From Miniphocaeibacter sp012841535 (GTDB lineage: Bacteria; Bacillota; Clostridia; Tissierellales; Peptoniphilaceae): 64,000 nucleotides of DNA. Location of the stretch: NCBI RefSeq assembly GCF_049274025.1, contig NZ_JBASRV010000017.1; one strand, given 5' to 3'. Under the pieces are notes generated by a model. That model worked only from the letters and a program-made list of their open reading frames with translations. It was not told the DNA's origin and did not search any database. This document shows, piece after piece, positions 33,498 through 42,624 of this stretch. The translations under genes were made by a program, and so were the position numbers. Position 1 is the stretch's first letter; each line of letters begins with the position of its first letter.

Positions 33498-34892
33498 ATG
33501 GACCTAAATTTAATTTGGACTGAATTTTTAGCAGGTCTAGAGGTAAATATGTCCGATGTTGCATTTAACACTTGGATAGAACCTTTAGAGCCTATAAAAT
33601 TAATTTCTTCTGAACTAATTATTTCAGCGCCAAATGGCTTTACTAAAAAAATGATTGAATCTAAATACTTAGACGATATGATAGGTATTCTAAGTATTAT
33701 ATTAAAGAAGGATGCATCTATAAAAATTATATTGCCAACAGATAATACTTACAAACAGTATCAGGTAAAAACAAAACCTGGAGGGCAACAGTATTTTACC
33801 GATGTAAATGAAAATAATGGTAGCAAAAAACCTATTGATGTAGAAAAAATAAAAATGGAACAGATGTTAAATCCAAAATACACCTTTGACACATTTGTTA
33901 AGGGTAAGTCCAATGAATTTGCATTATCCGCTGCCTTAGCTGTAGCTAAAAATCCTGCCAGTGCCTATAATCCTCTTTTTATATATGGAGGACCAGGACT
34001 AGGAAAAACCCATTTAATGCAGGCTTGTGCCCATGAAATTATAGACCATAATCCTGAAGCTAAGGTTGTATATATAAGTAGCGAAAAATTTGTTAATGAA
34101 TTAATCTCATCTATAGGTGATAGAAGTAATAAGAAAAACTCAGCCTTTAGAAACAAATACCGAAATATTGATGTACTACTTATAGACGATATACAGTTTA
34201 TTGCTGGAAAAGCCGGTACTCAAGAGGAATTTTTCCATACCTTTAACGATTTATATGCTCAAAATAAACAGATTATAATATCTTCCGATAAACCACCAAA
34301 GGAAATTAAGTATTTAGAAGAAAGACTTATTTCTAGATTTGAATGGGGCTTAATGGCAGATATTCAATTACCTGATTACGAAACTAGAGTAGCTATTTTA
34401 CAAGCCAAGCTAAATATGGAAAATGCCAATATTTCAAGGGATATTCTAGAATACATAGCTATGAATGTAAAATCCAATATTAGGGAGCTGGAAGGTGCTT
34501 TAATGACTGTTATAGCTCATTCTAAGCTACTTAATGAACCTAATATAGATTTGGAAAGAGCAAAAATAGCTCTTAGAAAAGTAATTGCTGAAAATGAAAA
34601 AAGACCAATTACTCTCGATTTAATACAGGAAATTGTAGCAGATCAATACCATATAACGGTTTCTGATTTATCATCTAAAAACAGATCTAAACAAATTGCC
34701 TATCCTAGGCAAATTGCAATGTATTTATGTAGAAATCTTACGGATTCTTCTTTAATAGCTATTGCTAATTCCTTTAAACGTGATCATACAACTATTATGC
34801 ACGGTGTTGAAAAAATTTCTAAGGATATTTCCAAAGATGAAAAGTTTAAAGAGGAAATTAATGATCTTATAGATTTAATTAAAAATGAATAA
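33498..34892 (+). CDS. dnaA: Chromosomal replication initiator DnaA
   Basis: The 464-residue initiator has domain I (residues about 1-80), a short linker, and an AAA+ domain with Walker A GGPGLGKTHLMQA (about residue 164) and Walker B VLLIDDIQFIAGK. Domain IV follows, with the DnaA-box-binding signature FKRDHTTIMHGVEKI. I start at ATG 33498, eight bases after TGGAGG. The in-frame TTG upstream (33462) lies within a DnaA box and has no binding site. DnaA boxes on both sides of the gene make it part of the origin. Confidence 0.97.
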   Translation: MDLNLIWTEFLAGLEVNMSDVAFNTWIEPLEPIKLISSELIISAPNGFTKKMIESKYLDDMIGILSIILKKDASIKIILPTDNTYKQYQVKTKPGGQQYFTDVNENNGSKKPIDVEKIKMEQMLNPKYTFDTFVKGKSNEFALSAALAVAKNPASAYNPLFIYGGPGLGKTHLMQACAHEIIDHNPEAKVVYISSEKFVNELISSIGDRSNKKNSAFRNKYRNIDVLLIDDIQFIAGKAGTQEEFFHTFNDLYAQNKQIIISSDKPPKEIKYLEERLISRFEWGLMADIQLPDYETRVAILQAKLNMENANISRDILEYIAMNVKSNIRELEGALMTVIAHSKLLNEPNIDLERAKIALRKVIAENEKRPITLDLIQEIVADQYHITVSDLSSKNRSKQIAYPRQIAMYLCRNLTDSSLIAIANSFKRDHTTIMHGVEKISKDISKDEKFKEEINDLIDLIKNE

Positions 34893-35100
34893 TCCACATT
34901 TTATTGTTAACAACCTTGTGGATAAGTTGTGGATAAGTAAAATTTATTAAAAAATTTATTTTTTTTGTTGATAGTGTTGATAACTCAATATTTTCTGTCC
35001 TATTATCCACAGATTTATCGGACTGAATTTTATCGTATTCTAGCTGTTTATTAGACTTATCCACATTATGAACATATACTACTAATACTACTACTATATT
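34890..35100 (+). other. oriC, right part: DnaA boxes, DnaA-trio and unwinding element
   Basis: Perfect boxes lie at 34917 and 34928 (TGTGGATAA) and, in the other orientation, at 35003 and 35057 (TTATCCACA). Variants lie at 34890 (across the dnaA stop), 34966 and 34975. Eleven bases after the last box comes TACTACTAATACTACTACTA (35077-35096), seven consecutive trinucleotides of the DnaA-trio type known from Bacillus subtilis, leading into an AT-rich run. This is the expected site of first strand opening. The 239-base dnaA-dnaN gap has no gene. Confidence 0.92.
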
Positions 35101-35131
35101 TTATTATAGTTTTTAATACACGGAGGAGACT

Positions 35132-36232
35132 ATGAAATTTGAAATAAATCAAAAAGATTTATTAAAACATATTAATATTGCTCAAAAAGCTATTTCTTCT
35201 AGAACTACTATTCAAATACTTGAAGGAATATTATTTGAAGCAAAAGATAATTATTTAATATTAACATCAACAGATTTAGAATTAAGTATAGAAACTAAAA
35301 TTGAATGTTTAGTGGAAAAAGAAGGAAAAATAGTTATAAATTCTTCTATGATAGGTAATATAGTTAGAAAATTACCAGATGCACCAATTAAATTTAATGT
35401 TGTTGGAGATAATATACAAATAGTATGTATGAATTCAGAATTTAATTTAATAGGTCAAGATTATTCTGATTATCCTCCTTTACCACAAAAGAACAATGAT
35501 ATTTCCATTAATATGGATACTAGTATTGTAAAAAATGCTATAAAAGAAACTGTTTTTGCTGCTTCTTTAGATGAAACTAGACCTGCTTTAACAGGTGTAC
35601 TAGTAGAACTTTCTAAAGATGAAGTTAATTTTGTAGCCTTAGATGGTTTTAGAATAGCCTTAAGTAGATTTAAAATGAAAAACGATGAAGATGTTAAGGA
35701 AATAATTCCTTCAAGGGCTTTAGTTGAATTGCAAAAAATACTTGAAGAGGATGAAGTAATAAATATTAACTTTATTCAAAATAATGTAATATTCGATTTA
35801 GGCAATACTTTAGTATACTCAAGACTATTAGATGGAAAATTTATAAATTATAAGGATATTATTTCAGATGATTATAATTGTAGAGTAGAAATAAATAAAA
35901 GAGATTTTCAGGATTCATTAGAAAGAGCCTCTCTACTAGCTAGGGAAGAAAAGGCTAATTTAGTAAAAATTAGTATAAATGACAGTAATCTTAACATTAG
36001 TTCCAATTCAGAATATGGAAATGTCAATGAAAATATAGTATGCCTAAAAGAAGGCGAAGATATAGACATAGCCTTTAATGCAAAATATTTACTAGATGGT
36101 CTTAAGGTTATAGAAAGTGAAAATTGTGAATTATTATTAACAGGTTCTTTAAATCCATGTATAATACATCCTATTGATGAAGAAAAAGATTATACTTATT
36201 TAGTTTTACCTGTAAGATTAGGAAGAGATTAA
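35132..36232 (+). CDS. dnaN: DNA polymerase III sliding clamp, beta subunit
   Basis: The 366-residue protein has the three repeated clamp domains. MKFEINQKDLLKHINIAQKA starts domain I, the middle domain includes ETRPALTGVLVELSKDEVNFVA with the GFRIALSR loop, and the C-terminus DYTYLVLPVRLGRD lies at the subunit interface. The dimer encircles DNA and tethers polymerase and other partners. GGAGG precedes the ATG. Its TAA shares a base with the following ATG, so yaaA is translationally coupled. Confidence 0.96.
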   Translation: MKFEINQKDLLKHINIAQKAISSRTTIQILEGILFEAKDNYLILTSTDLELSIETKIECLVEKEGKIVINSSMIGNIVRKLPDAPIKFNVVGDNIQIVCMNSEFNLIGQDYSDYPPLPQKNNDISINMDTSIVKNAIKETVFAASLDETRPALTGVLVELSKDEVNFVALDGFRIALSRFKMKNDEDVKEIIPSRALVELQKILEEDEVININFIQNNVIFDLGNTLVYSRLLDGKFINYKDIISDDYNCRVEINKRDFQDSLERASLLAREEKANLVKISINDSNLNISSNSEYGNVNENIVCLKEGEDIDIAFNAKYLLDGLKVIESENCELLLTGSLNPCIIHPIDEEKDYTYLVLPVRLGRD

Positions 36233-36438
36233 TGAAAAAAATAGAAATAACTACTGAATTTATAAAATTAGAACAATTATTGAAATTAGCAAATCTTGTT
36301 TCTTCAGGTGGATTAGCAAAGGAGTTAATTCAAAATGAAGAGGTTAAAGTAAATGGAGAAATAGAAACAAGAAGGGGAAAAAAACTTAGAAAAGGAGACA
36401 TTGTAGAGTACAATGGTGAACAATTCCTTATTGATTAG
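36232..36438 (+). CDS. yaaA: S4-domain RNA-binding protein YaaA (RlbA-like)
   Basis: The 68-residue protein is one S4 domain (FIKLEQLLKLANLVSSGGLA, then VKVNGEIETRRGKKLRKGDIVEYNG). The gene is found between dnaN and recF in many Bacillota, and the B. subtilis relative has been linked to ribosome assembly. Its start ATG overlaps the dnaN stop, and TTAGGAG at its end serves recF. Function here is inferred from position and fold. Confidence 0.92.
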   Translation: MKKIEITTEFIKLEQLLKLANLVSSGGLAKELIQNEEVKVNGEIETRRGKKLRKGDIVEYNGEQFLID

Positions 36439-36447
36439 GAGATTAAA

Positions 36448-37560
36448 TTGATAATTAGAAATTGTTATCTTTTAAACTTTAGAAATTTTAATAACTTAAA
36501 TATACAGTTTTCAGACAAAACAAATATAATAATTGGAAACAATGCTGAAGGGAAAACTAATATTTTAGAAGCTATTTATTTTAGTGCAAAAGGTAAAAGT
36601 TTCAGATCTTCAAAGGAATCCGATTTAATAAAATTTAATAAAGAACATGCCTATATTAGAACAGATATAGAGTCTAATGGTGTTGAGGAAAAAATAGAAG
36701 TAAAACTTTCAAGGGAAAAAAAGAAGCAAATTAGAATAAATGAAAATTTAATTGATACTATGAAAGAACTTCGAACTTTTTTTGACATAGTTACCTTTAC
36801 ACCGGAAGATTTAAAAATTATTAAAGATAGTAAAGCATATAGAAGAAATTTTATTGATGAGATAATTACAGATTTAATCCCTTCCTATAATAATTTAATT
36901 ATTAAATATAATAATATTTTAAATCAAAGAAATTATCTATTAAAATATGGAAAAAATAAAAGATATTTTATGGAGCAAATTAAAGCTGTTACAAAACAAT
37001 TAGTGGCAGAAGGCTCTATAATTATAAAAATGAGAAATAAATATATTTTATATCTTAATAAAATAAGTAATAGAATTCATAATGATATTACAAATAATAA
37101 AGAGTGTTTAAATATTAAATACGATGAGATATACTTAAAGGATGGTCTTAAAAATTTAGAAGAAACTCTTTATATTGAAACTATGGAAAAAATCGATAAG
37201 GATATGGAAATAGGATTTACTACAGTAGGCTGTCATAGAGATGATATTTTAATAGAAATAGATAGTAAAAATAGTAAAACCTATGCTTCTCAGGGCCAAC
37301 AAAGAACAATTATACTAAGTCTAAAAATAGCTCAAATAGAACTATATAAAAAACTAAAAAATATTAAGCCAGTTATTTTATTAGACGACGTATTTTCAGA
37401 GTTAGATTATTCAAGAATAAAATATTTACTCAAGGTTGTTGAAGACTACCAATCGATTATTACTTCAACTAATTTTGATTTTAAAAATATAATGGAAAAT
37501 AAAAGTTACAGATCCTTTATTTTAGAAGATGAAAAAATAAGAATAAAGGATAATTACTAA
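36448..37560 (+). CDS. recF: DNA replication and repair protein RecF
   Basis: The 370-residue SMC-like ATPase has Walker A IIGNNAEGKTNILEAIYF (about 28-45), the signature YASQGQQRTIILSLKIAQIE (about 284-303) and Walker B VILLDDVFSELD. It loads RecA at gaps via RecOR. The start is TTG 36448, six bases after TTAGGAG; no ATG with a better site is available near it. gyrB follows 16 bases after the stop. Confidence 0.95.
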   Translation: MIIRNCYLLNFRNFNNLNIQFSDKTNIIIGNNAEGKTNILEAIYFSAKGKSFRSSKESDLIKFNKEHAYIRTDIESNGVEEKIEVKLSREKKKQIRINENLIDTMKELRTFFDIVTFTPEDLKIIKDSKAYRRNFIDEIITDLIPSYNNLIIKYNNILNQRNYLLKYGKNKRYFMEQIKAVTKQLVAEGSIIIKMRNKYILYLNKISNRIHNDITNNKECLNIKYDEIYLKDGLKNLEETLYIETMEKIDKDMEIGFTTVGCHRDDILIEIDSKNSKTYASQGQQRTIILSLKIAQIELYKKLKNIKPVILLDDVFSELDYSRIKYLLKVVEDYQSIITSTNFDFKNIMENKSYRSFILEDEKIRIKDNY

Positions 37561-37576
37561 GAAAGGGAATGAATAG

Positions 37577-39490
37577 ATGAGTCAAAAAAGACATTATTCT
37601 GCCAGTGATATAAAGGTACTTGAAGGCTTAGAACCAGTAAGGTTAAGGCCAGGTATGTATATTGGATCTACAAGTAGTAAAGGACTACACCATTTAGTGT
37701 ATGAAGTTGTAGATAACAGTATAGATGAGGCATTGGCAGGAGTAGCAGATACAATAGAAGTAATAATTTATGAAGACGGCTCAATTTCTGTTAGAGATAA
37801 TGGTTCGGGAATACCAGTAGAAAAACATCCACAAACTGGAAAATCTACCTTGGAGACAGTTTTAACAATTCTTCATGCCGGTGGTAAATTTAACAATGAC
37901 GCCTATAAGGTGTCAGGAGGTTTACACGGTGTAGGGGTTTCAGTTGTAAATGCTCTTTCAGAATGGTTAATAGCAACGGTTCATAGAGATGGTTATGAAT
38001 TTACTCAAGAATTTTCTAGAGGAAATGTAGTAACTGAATTACAAAAGGGAAAAAAAGTTTCAGATACTGGTACAGAAATAAAATTTAAACCGGATTTTGA
38101 AATATTTGAAACCTTAGATTTTGAAAAAGATATTTTACTTACAAGATTTAGAGAGATGGCCTTTTTAAATAAGGGTATAAAACTTACTTTAGAAGATAAA
38201 AGAGATGGTACAAAGGTGGAATTCCACTATGAAGGTGGTATTAAATCCTTTGTAGAGTATTTAAATAGAAATAAAAATCCATTACATTCCGATGTAATTT
38301 ATATAGATGGGGAAAGAGAAGGAAGTTACGTAGAAATTGCCTTACAATATACCGATAGTTATTCAGAAAATGTACTTTCCTTTGCTAATAATATTCACAC
38401 TTCAGAAGGTGGTACACATTTAGTTGGTTTTAGAACTGCTTTAACGAGAACTATTAATGATTATGGTAGAAAATATAATTTAATTAAAGAAAAAGACGAT
38501 AATTTACAAGGTGAAGATGCTAGAGAAGGACTAACGGCAATTATATCTATAAAATTATCAGAACCTCAATTTGAGGGACAAACAAAGGCTAAATTAGGTA
38601 ATAGTGAAAGTAGAGGAGTTGTTGAATCTGCTTTAGGTGAAGGATTTTCTACATTCCTAGAAGAAAATCCAAAAGTAGCTAAAATAATTATTGAAAAGGC
38701 TCAAAGTTCAGCAAGGGCTAGAGAGGCTGCAAGAAAAGCAAGGGATTTAACAAGAAAAAGATCTATTTTAGATAATACTCCCTTACCTGGTAAATTAGCT
38801 GATTGTATAGAAACAGATATAGGAATTAACGAAATATTCATAGTCGAAGGGGATTCAGCCGGCGGTTCTGCTAAAGGTGGTAGAGATAGTAATTTCCAAG
38901 CTATACTTCCTCTTAGAGGTAAGATTCTAAATGTTGAAAAAGCAAGATTGGACAGGGCTTTAAGTTCTGATGAAATAAAAAATATGATAACGGCTTTTGG
39001 AACTGGAATTGGTTCTGAATTTAATATAGATAATTTAAGATATGGAAAAATTATAATAATGACCGATGCTGACGTTGACGGTGCCCATATTAGGACCTTA
39101 TTATTAACATTTTTCTTTAGATATATGAGGGAATTAATTGAAAAGGGGCATATCTATATTGCTCAACCTCCATTATATGGAATATTAAAAGGAACTAAGG
39201 TAGTTAGGTATTGCTATGATGATATAGAACTTGAAAAATCCTTAGATGAATTAGGAAGAGGTAGCAATTTAAAAGTCCAACGATACAAGGGTCTTGGAGA
39301 GATGAATGCAGAACAATTATGGGCAACTACCATGGACCCAGATAATAGGGTTCTATTAAAAGTTACCTTAGATCAGGATGAAATGGTTGAAATAGATGAA
39401 ACCTTTAATATTTTAATGGGTGATAAGGTAGAACCGAGACGTGAATTTATAGAAGAAAATGCAATTTATGCAAAGAATATTGATGCTTAG
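37577..39490 (+). CDS. gyrB: DNA gyrase subunit B
   Basis: The 637-residue ATPase subunit begins with the GHKL domain (YEVVDNSIDEALAG with the Asn that binds Mg, and SGGLHGVGVSVVNALS). It continues with the transducer and the TOPRIM domain (IFIVEGDSAGGSAKGGRDSN, then MTDADVDGAHI). The quinolone-relevant region PLRGKILNVEKARLDR looks wild type. With GyrA it introduces negative supercoils. AAAGGG lies before the ATG, and gyrA follows with an AGGAGG that overlaps the stop. Confidence 0.97.
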   Translation: MSQKRHYSASDIKVLEGLEPVRLRPGMYIGSTSSKGLHHLVYEVVDNSIDEALAGVADTIEVIIYEDGSISVRDNGSGIPVEKHPQTGKSTLETVLTILHAGGKFNNDAYKVSGGLHGVGVSVVNALSEWLIATVHRDGYEFTQEFSRGNVVTELQKGKKVSDTGTEIKFKPDFEIFETLDFEKDILLTRFREMAFLNKGIKLTLEDKRDGTKVEFHYEGGIKSFVEYLNRNKNPLHSDVIYIDGEREGSYVEIALQYTDSYSENVLSFANNIHTSEGGTHLVGFRTALTRTINDYGRKYNLIKEKDDNLQGEDAREGLTAIISIKLSEPQFEGQTKAKLGNSESRGVVESALGEGFSTFLEENPKVAKIIIEKAQSSARAREAARKARDLTRKRSILDNTPLPGKLADCIETDIGINEIFIVEGDSAGGSAKGGRDSNFQAILPLRGKILNVEKARLDRALSSDEIKNMITAFGTGIGSEFNIDNLRYGKIIIMTDADVDGAHIRTLLLTFFFRYMRELIEKGHIYIAQPPLYGILKGTKVVRYCYDDIELEKSLDELGRGSNLKVQRYKGLGEMNAEQLWATTMDPDNRVLLKVTLDQDEMVEIDETFNILMGDKVEPRREFIEENAIYAKNIDA

Positions 39491-39501
39491 GAGGTTTGGA
39501 T

Positions 39502-41937
39502 ATGTCAGATGAAATTTTAGAACACAGTAATATACTTGATGCGGATATCAAGAAAGAAATGAAAGACTCATATCTAGATTATTCCATGAGCGTTATAGTA
39601 TCTCGTGCCTTACCAGATGTAAGAGATGGTTTAAAACCTGTTCATAGAAGAATTATTTATGGTATGCAGGAACAAGGCTTATTCCCAGACAGAGGGTTTA
39701 GTAAGTCAGCAAGACTAGTAGGGGATGTAATGGGTAAATTCCACCCTCATGGTGATTCAGCTATTTATGATGCTGTTGTTAGACTTGCTCAAGACTTTAA
39801 TATGAGATATCCACTGGTACAAGGACAAGGTAACTTCGGTTCAATAGATGGTGATGGTGCAGCTGCTCCTAGGTATACAGAACTTAGAATGGCTAAACTA
39901 TGTTTGGAAATGTTAAGGGATATTAATAAAAATACTGTAGATTTTGAACCTAACTATGATGGTAGGGAAAAAGAACCTGTTGTACTTCCTTCAAGATTTC
40001 CAAATTTACTTGTAAATGGCTCATCAGGTATTGCTGTTGGTATGGCTACAAATATGGCACCACATAACCTAAATGAGGTTATAGATGGAATAAATGAATA
40101 TATAGATAATAGGGATATAAGTATTGAAGAATTATCTCAAATTATAAAAGGACCGGACTTCCCAACAGGTGCCCATATAATGGGAAAAGAAGGTATAAAA
40201 AATGCCTATACTACCGGCAGGGGAAAAGTAATATTAAGAGCTGTTGCAGACATAGAAGAACATAAGAACAGAGAAAGAATAATAGTTACAGAAATTCCTT
40301 ATCAAGTTAATAAGTCCAATTTAATAATAAAAATAGCGGAATTAGTTAAGGATAAAAGAATTGAAGGAATATCTGACTTAAGAGATGAGTCAGGTAGAAA
40401 AGGCCTTAGAATTGTTATAGAATTAAAAAGAGATGCAAATGCTCAAATAGTTTTAAATAATCTATATAAATATACGCAGATGCAGGTAACCTTTGGTATT
40501 ATAAACCTAGCACTAGTTAAAGGTGTTCCAAAGGTATTAAACTTAAAGGAATTAATATCCTATTATGTTGAACATCAAGAAGAAGTTGTAACTAGAAGAA
40601 CTCAATTTGATTTAGACAAGGCTGAAGCAAGGGCTCATATTGTTGAAGGTCTATTAAAAGCCATAGACAATATTGATGAAATAATTCATATAATAAGAAC
40701 ATCTTATTCAGACGCCTTAGAAAAACTTATGGATAGATTTGAGTTTTCTGAAATTCAAGCCCAAGCTATTTTAGATATGAGACTTAGAAGGTTACAAGGA
40801 CTTGAAAGAGAAAAACTACAGGATGAATATAATGAATTAATTAAAGAAATAGCTAGATTAAAAGAGATTTTAGCAAATGAAGATCTTCTATTAAATATAA
40901 TAAAAACAGAATTAAATGAAATTAAAGATAAATTTGGTGATAAAAGAAGAACTAAAATCAAACCTGCTTATAATGAAATTAATTTAGAAGAGTTAATAGA
41001 AGAAGAAGATGTATTAATTACCTTAACTAAACATGGTTATGTAAAAAGAATACCTGCAGACTCCTATAAGGTACAAAATAGAGGTGGAAAGGGTGTTATA
41101 GGTCTTAATTTAAAAGATGAGGACTTTGTTGATACACTATTTATAACTTCAACCCATAGTACTATTTTATTCTTTACCAACAAGGGTAGAGTTTACAGTC
41201 TAAGAGCCTATGAAATACCAGAGGGAAAAAGACAGGCAAGAGGTCAAGCAATAATTAATCTACTTCAAATTTCAAGAGATGAAAAAGTACAAGCAGCAAT
41301 ACCTTTTGAATCTTTTGATAGTAAATCATATTTATTTATGGCTACAAAATACGGTTTAGTTAAAAAAGTAAGATTGGATCTATTTAAAAACTTAAGAAAA
41401 TCTGGCTTAATAGCCTTAACCTTAAAAGAGGACGATGAGCTAATAGCTGTAAGATCCGTATTAAAAGAAGCTCAAGCCATGATGGTTACAAAAAAAGGAT
41501 TATCAATAAGATTTAAGGTAGATAATATTAGACCAATAGGAAGAACAGCCCAAGGAGTAATGGGAATTAGATTAAATGATGATGACTATGTAGTTGCCAT
41601 GGATATTATTGATGACAATAGATATTTATTGGTAGTATCAGAAAATGGTTATGGTAAAAAGACCAATATAGACAAGTATAAGGTACAAAATAGAGGTGGA
41701 AAGGGAGTAAAAACCTATAAGATTTCTAAACGTACAGGAGACTTAATTTCTGCTAGATTAGTAAACCTAGAAGATGAAATTATATTAATGTCAGCAAAAG
41801 GTGATATAATTAGACTATCTGTAAGACAAGTTTCTACAAAAGGTAGGGATACAATGGGCGTAAAAATAAGAGACGTTCAAAGTGAAGATGATAAAATAGT
41901 AGCAGTAACAAAGTATATTGAAGATATTGAAGATTAA
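39502..41937 (+). CDS. gyrA: DNA gyrase subunit A
   Basis: The 811-residue subunit has the catalytic tyrosine in AAPRYTELRM (about residue 125). The quinolone-determining helix HPHGDSAIYDAVVRLAQ carries unmutated Ser and Asp positions. The C-terminal beta-pinwheel holds two QNRGGKG motifs (about residues 530 and 732), versions of the GyrA box that wraps DNA and marks it as gyrase rather than topoisomerase IV. I start at ATG 39502, seven bases after AGGAGG; the TTG at 39496 is too close. A STAS gene follows 17 bases downstream in the same direction. Confidence 0.97.
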   Translation: MSDEILEHSNILDADIKKEMKDSYLDYSMSVIVSRALPDVRDGLKPVHRRIIYGMQEQGLFPDRGFSKSARLVGDVMGKFHPHGDSAIYDAVVRLAQDFNMRYPLVQGQGNFGSIDGDGAAAPRYTELRMAKLCLEMLRDINKNTVDFEPNYDGREKEPVVLPSRFPNLLVNGSSGIAVGMATNMAPHNLNEVIDGINEYIDNRDISIEELSQIIKGPDFPTGAHIMGKEGIKNAYTTGRGKVILRAVADIEEHKNRERIIVTEIPYQVNKSNLIIKIAELVKDKRIEGISDLRDESGRKGLRIVIELKRDANAQIVLNNLYKYTQMQVTFGIINLALVKGVPKVLNLKELISYYVEHQEEVVTRRTQFDLDKAEARAHIVEGLLKAIDNIDEIIHIIRTSYSDALEKLMDRFEFSEIQAQAILDMRLRRLQGLEREKLQDEYNELIKEIARLKEILANEDLLLNIIKTELNEIKDKFGDKRRTKIKPAYNEINLEELIEEEDVLITLTKHGYVKRIPADSYKVQNRGGKGVIGLNLKDEDFVDTLFITSTHSTILFFTNKGRVYSLRAYEIPEGKRQARGQAIINLLQISRDEKVQAAIPFESFDSKSYLFMATKYGLVKKVRLDLFKNLRKSGLIALTLKEDDELIAVRSVLKEAQAMMVTKKGLSIRFKVDNIRPIGRTAQGVMGIRLNDDDYVVAMDIIDDNRYLLVVSENGYGKKTNIDKYKVQNRGGKGVKTYKISKRTGDLISARLVNLEDEIILMSAKGDIIRLSVRQVSTKGRDTMGVKIRDVQSEDDKIVAVTKYIEDIED

Positions 41938-41954
41938 TTAAACAGGAGGATAGT

Positions 41955-42263
41955 ATGGGATTAAACTATAATATATCAAACAATGTAGACAAATTAGTAA
42001 TAGATCTAAATGGTGATTTAGACGCATATGCTAGTGATGATTTTAAAAATGAAGTTATTAAAAGTTTAGACACTCCTAAAGATATAATTTTTGATGCTAC
42101 TGGATTAGATTTTATAGACTCAACTGGTTTAGGTAGTTTAATAAGTATTTACAATAAAATAAAAGAAGAAGAGAAGAGTATAACTATAAAGAATATAAAA
42201 TCAAATGTTAAAAAAATATTCGAAATAACAGAATTAGATAAAGTTTTTAACATAGTGGAGTAA
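41955..42263 (+). CDS. Anti-sigma factor antagonist (STAS domain, RsbV/SpoIIAA-like)
   Basis: The 102-residue protein is a single STAS domain with the phosphorylatable serine motif IDSTGLGSLISIYNKI at about residues 55-70. In partner switching the unphosphorylated form binds the anti-sigma kinase and frees sigma. It is followed after three bases by an anti-sigma-like gene and then by a sigma factor gene. AGGAGG lies before the ATG. It continues directly from gyrA with no terminator between them. Confidence 0.92.
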   Translation: MGLNYNISNNVDKLVIDLNGDLDAYASDDFKNEVIKSLDTPKDIIFDATGLDFIDSTGLGSLISIYNKIKEEEKSITIKNIKSNVKKIFEITELDKVFNIVE

Positions 42264-42266
42264 TAA

Positions 42267-42620
42267 ATGGATAAAACTTATAAATTAATAATTGATAATA
42301 TTTCTGAAAATATATCTTTAGTAAGATTAAATACCTCATTTATAGCAAGTAGAATAGATTTTAATATTGAGGAAATTGAAGATATTACAGTTTCAGTAAG
42401 TGAAGCTGTAAACTATCAATTAAATATTTCAAAAAAAACTGAAATTGAATTTTTAATAACTAATGACGAAATACAAATAGATGTAATTAATGAAAATTTA
42501 TACAAAAAAGAAATAAATGAAAGTTCAGATAAATTTGCAAAAATGATACTCGAAACTTTAATGGATAAAGTTGTATTTGGAGAAAATAAAATACATCTGT
42601 CAAAAAAACTTAAGGGTTAG
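42267..42620 (+). CDS. Short anti-sigma factor-like protein (RsbW/SpoIIAB position, reduced GHKL)
   Basis: The 117-residue protein sits exactly where RsbW/SpoIIAB kinases sit, between the STAS antagonist and the sigma factor. It keeps the N-box-like helix DITVSVSEAVNYQLNI (Glu and Asn at about residues 47 and 50). The G1 box (DxGxG) and ATP lid expected after it are not visible: the region reads IQIDVINENLYKKEINE. Normal RsbW proteins are about 140-160 residues. It may be a non-kinase anti-sigma or a strongly diverged one. Assignment rests mainly on context. Confidence 0.72.
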   Translation: MDKTYKLIIDNISENISLVRLNTSFIASRIDFNIEEIEDITVSVSEAVNYQLNISKKTEIEFLITNDEIQIDVINENLYKKEINESSDKFAKMILETLMDKVVFGENKIHLSKKLKG

Positions 42621-42624
42621 TTAT

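Noticed and set aside
37577..41937. Quinolone-resistance substitutions in gyrA or gyrB
   Set aside because: GyrA keeps Ser and Asp in GDSAIYDA, and GyrB keeps the usual residues in EGDSAGG and RGKILNVEKA.
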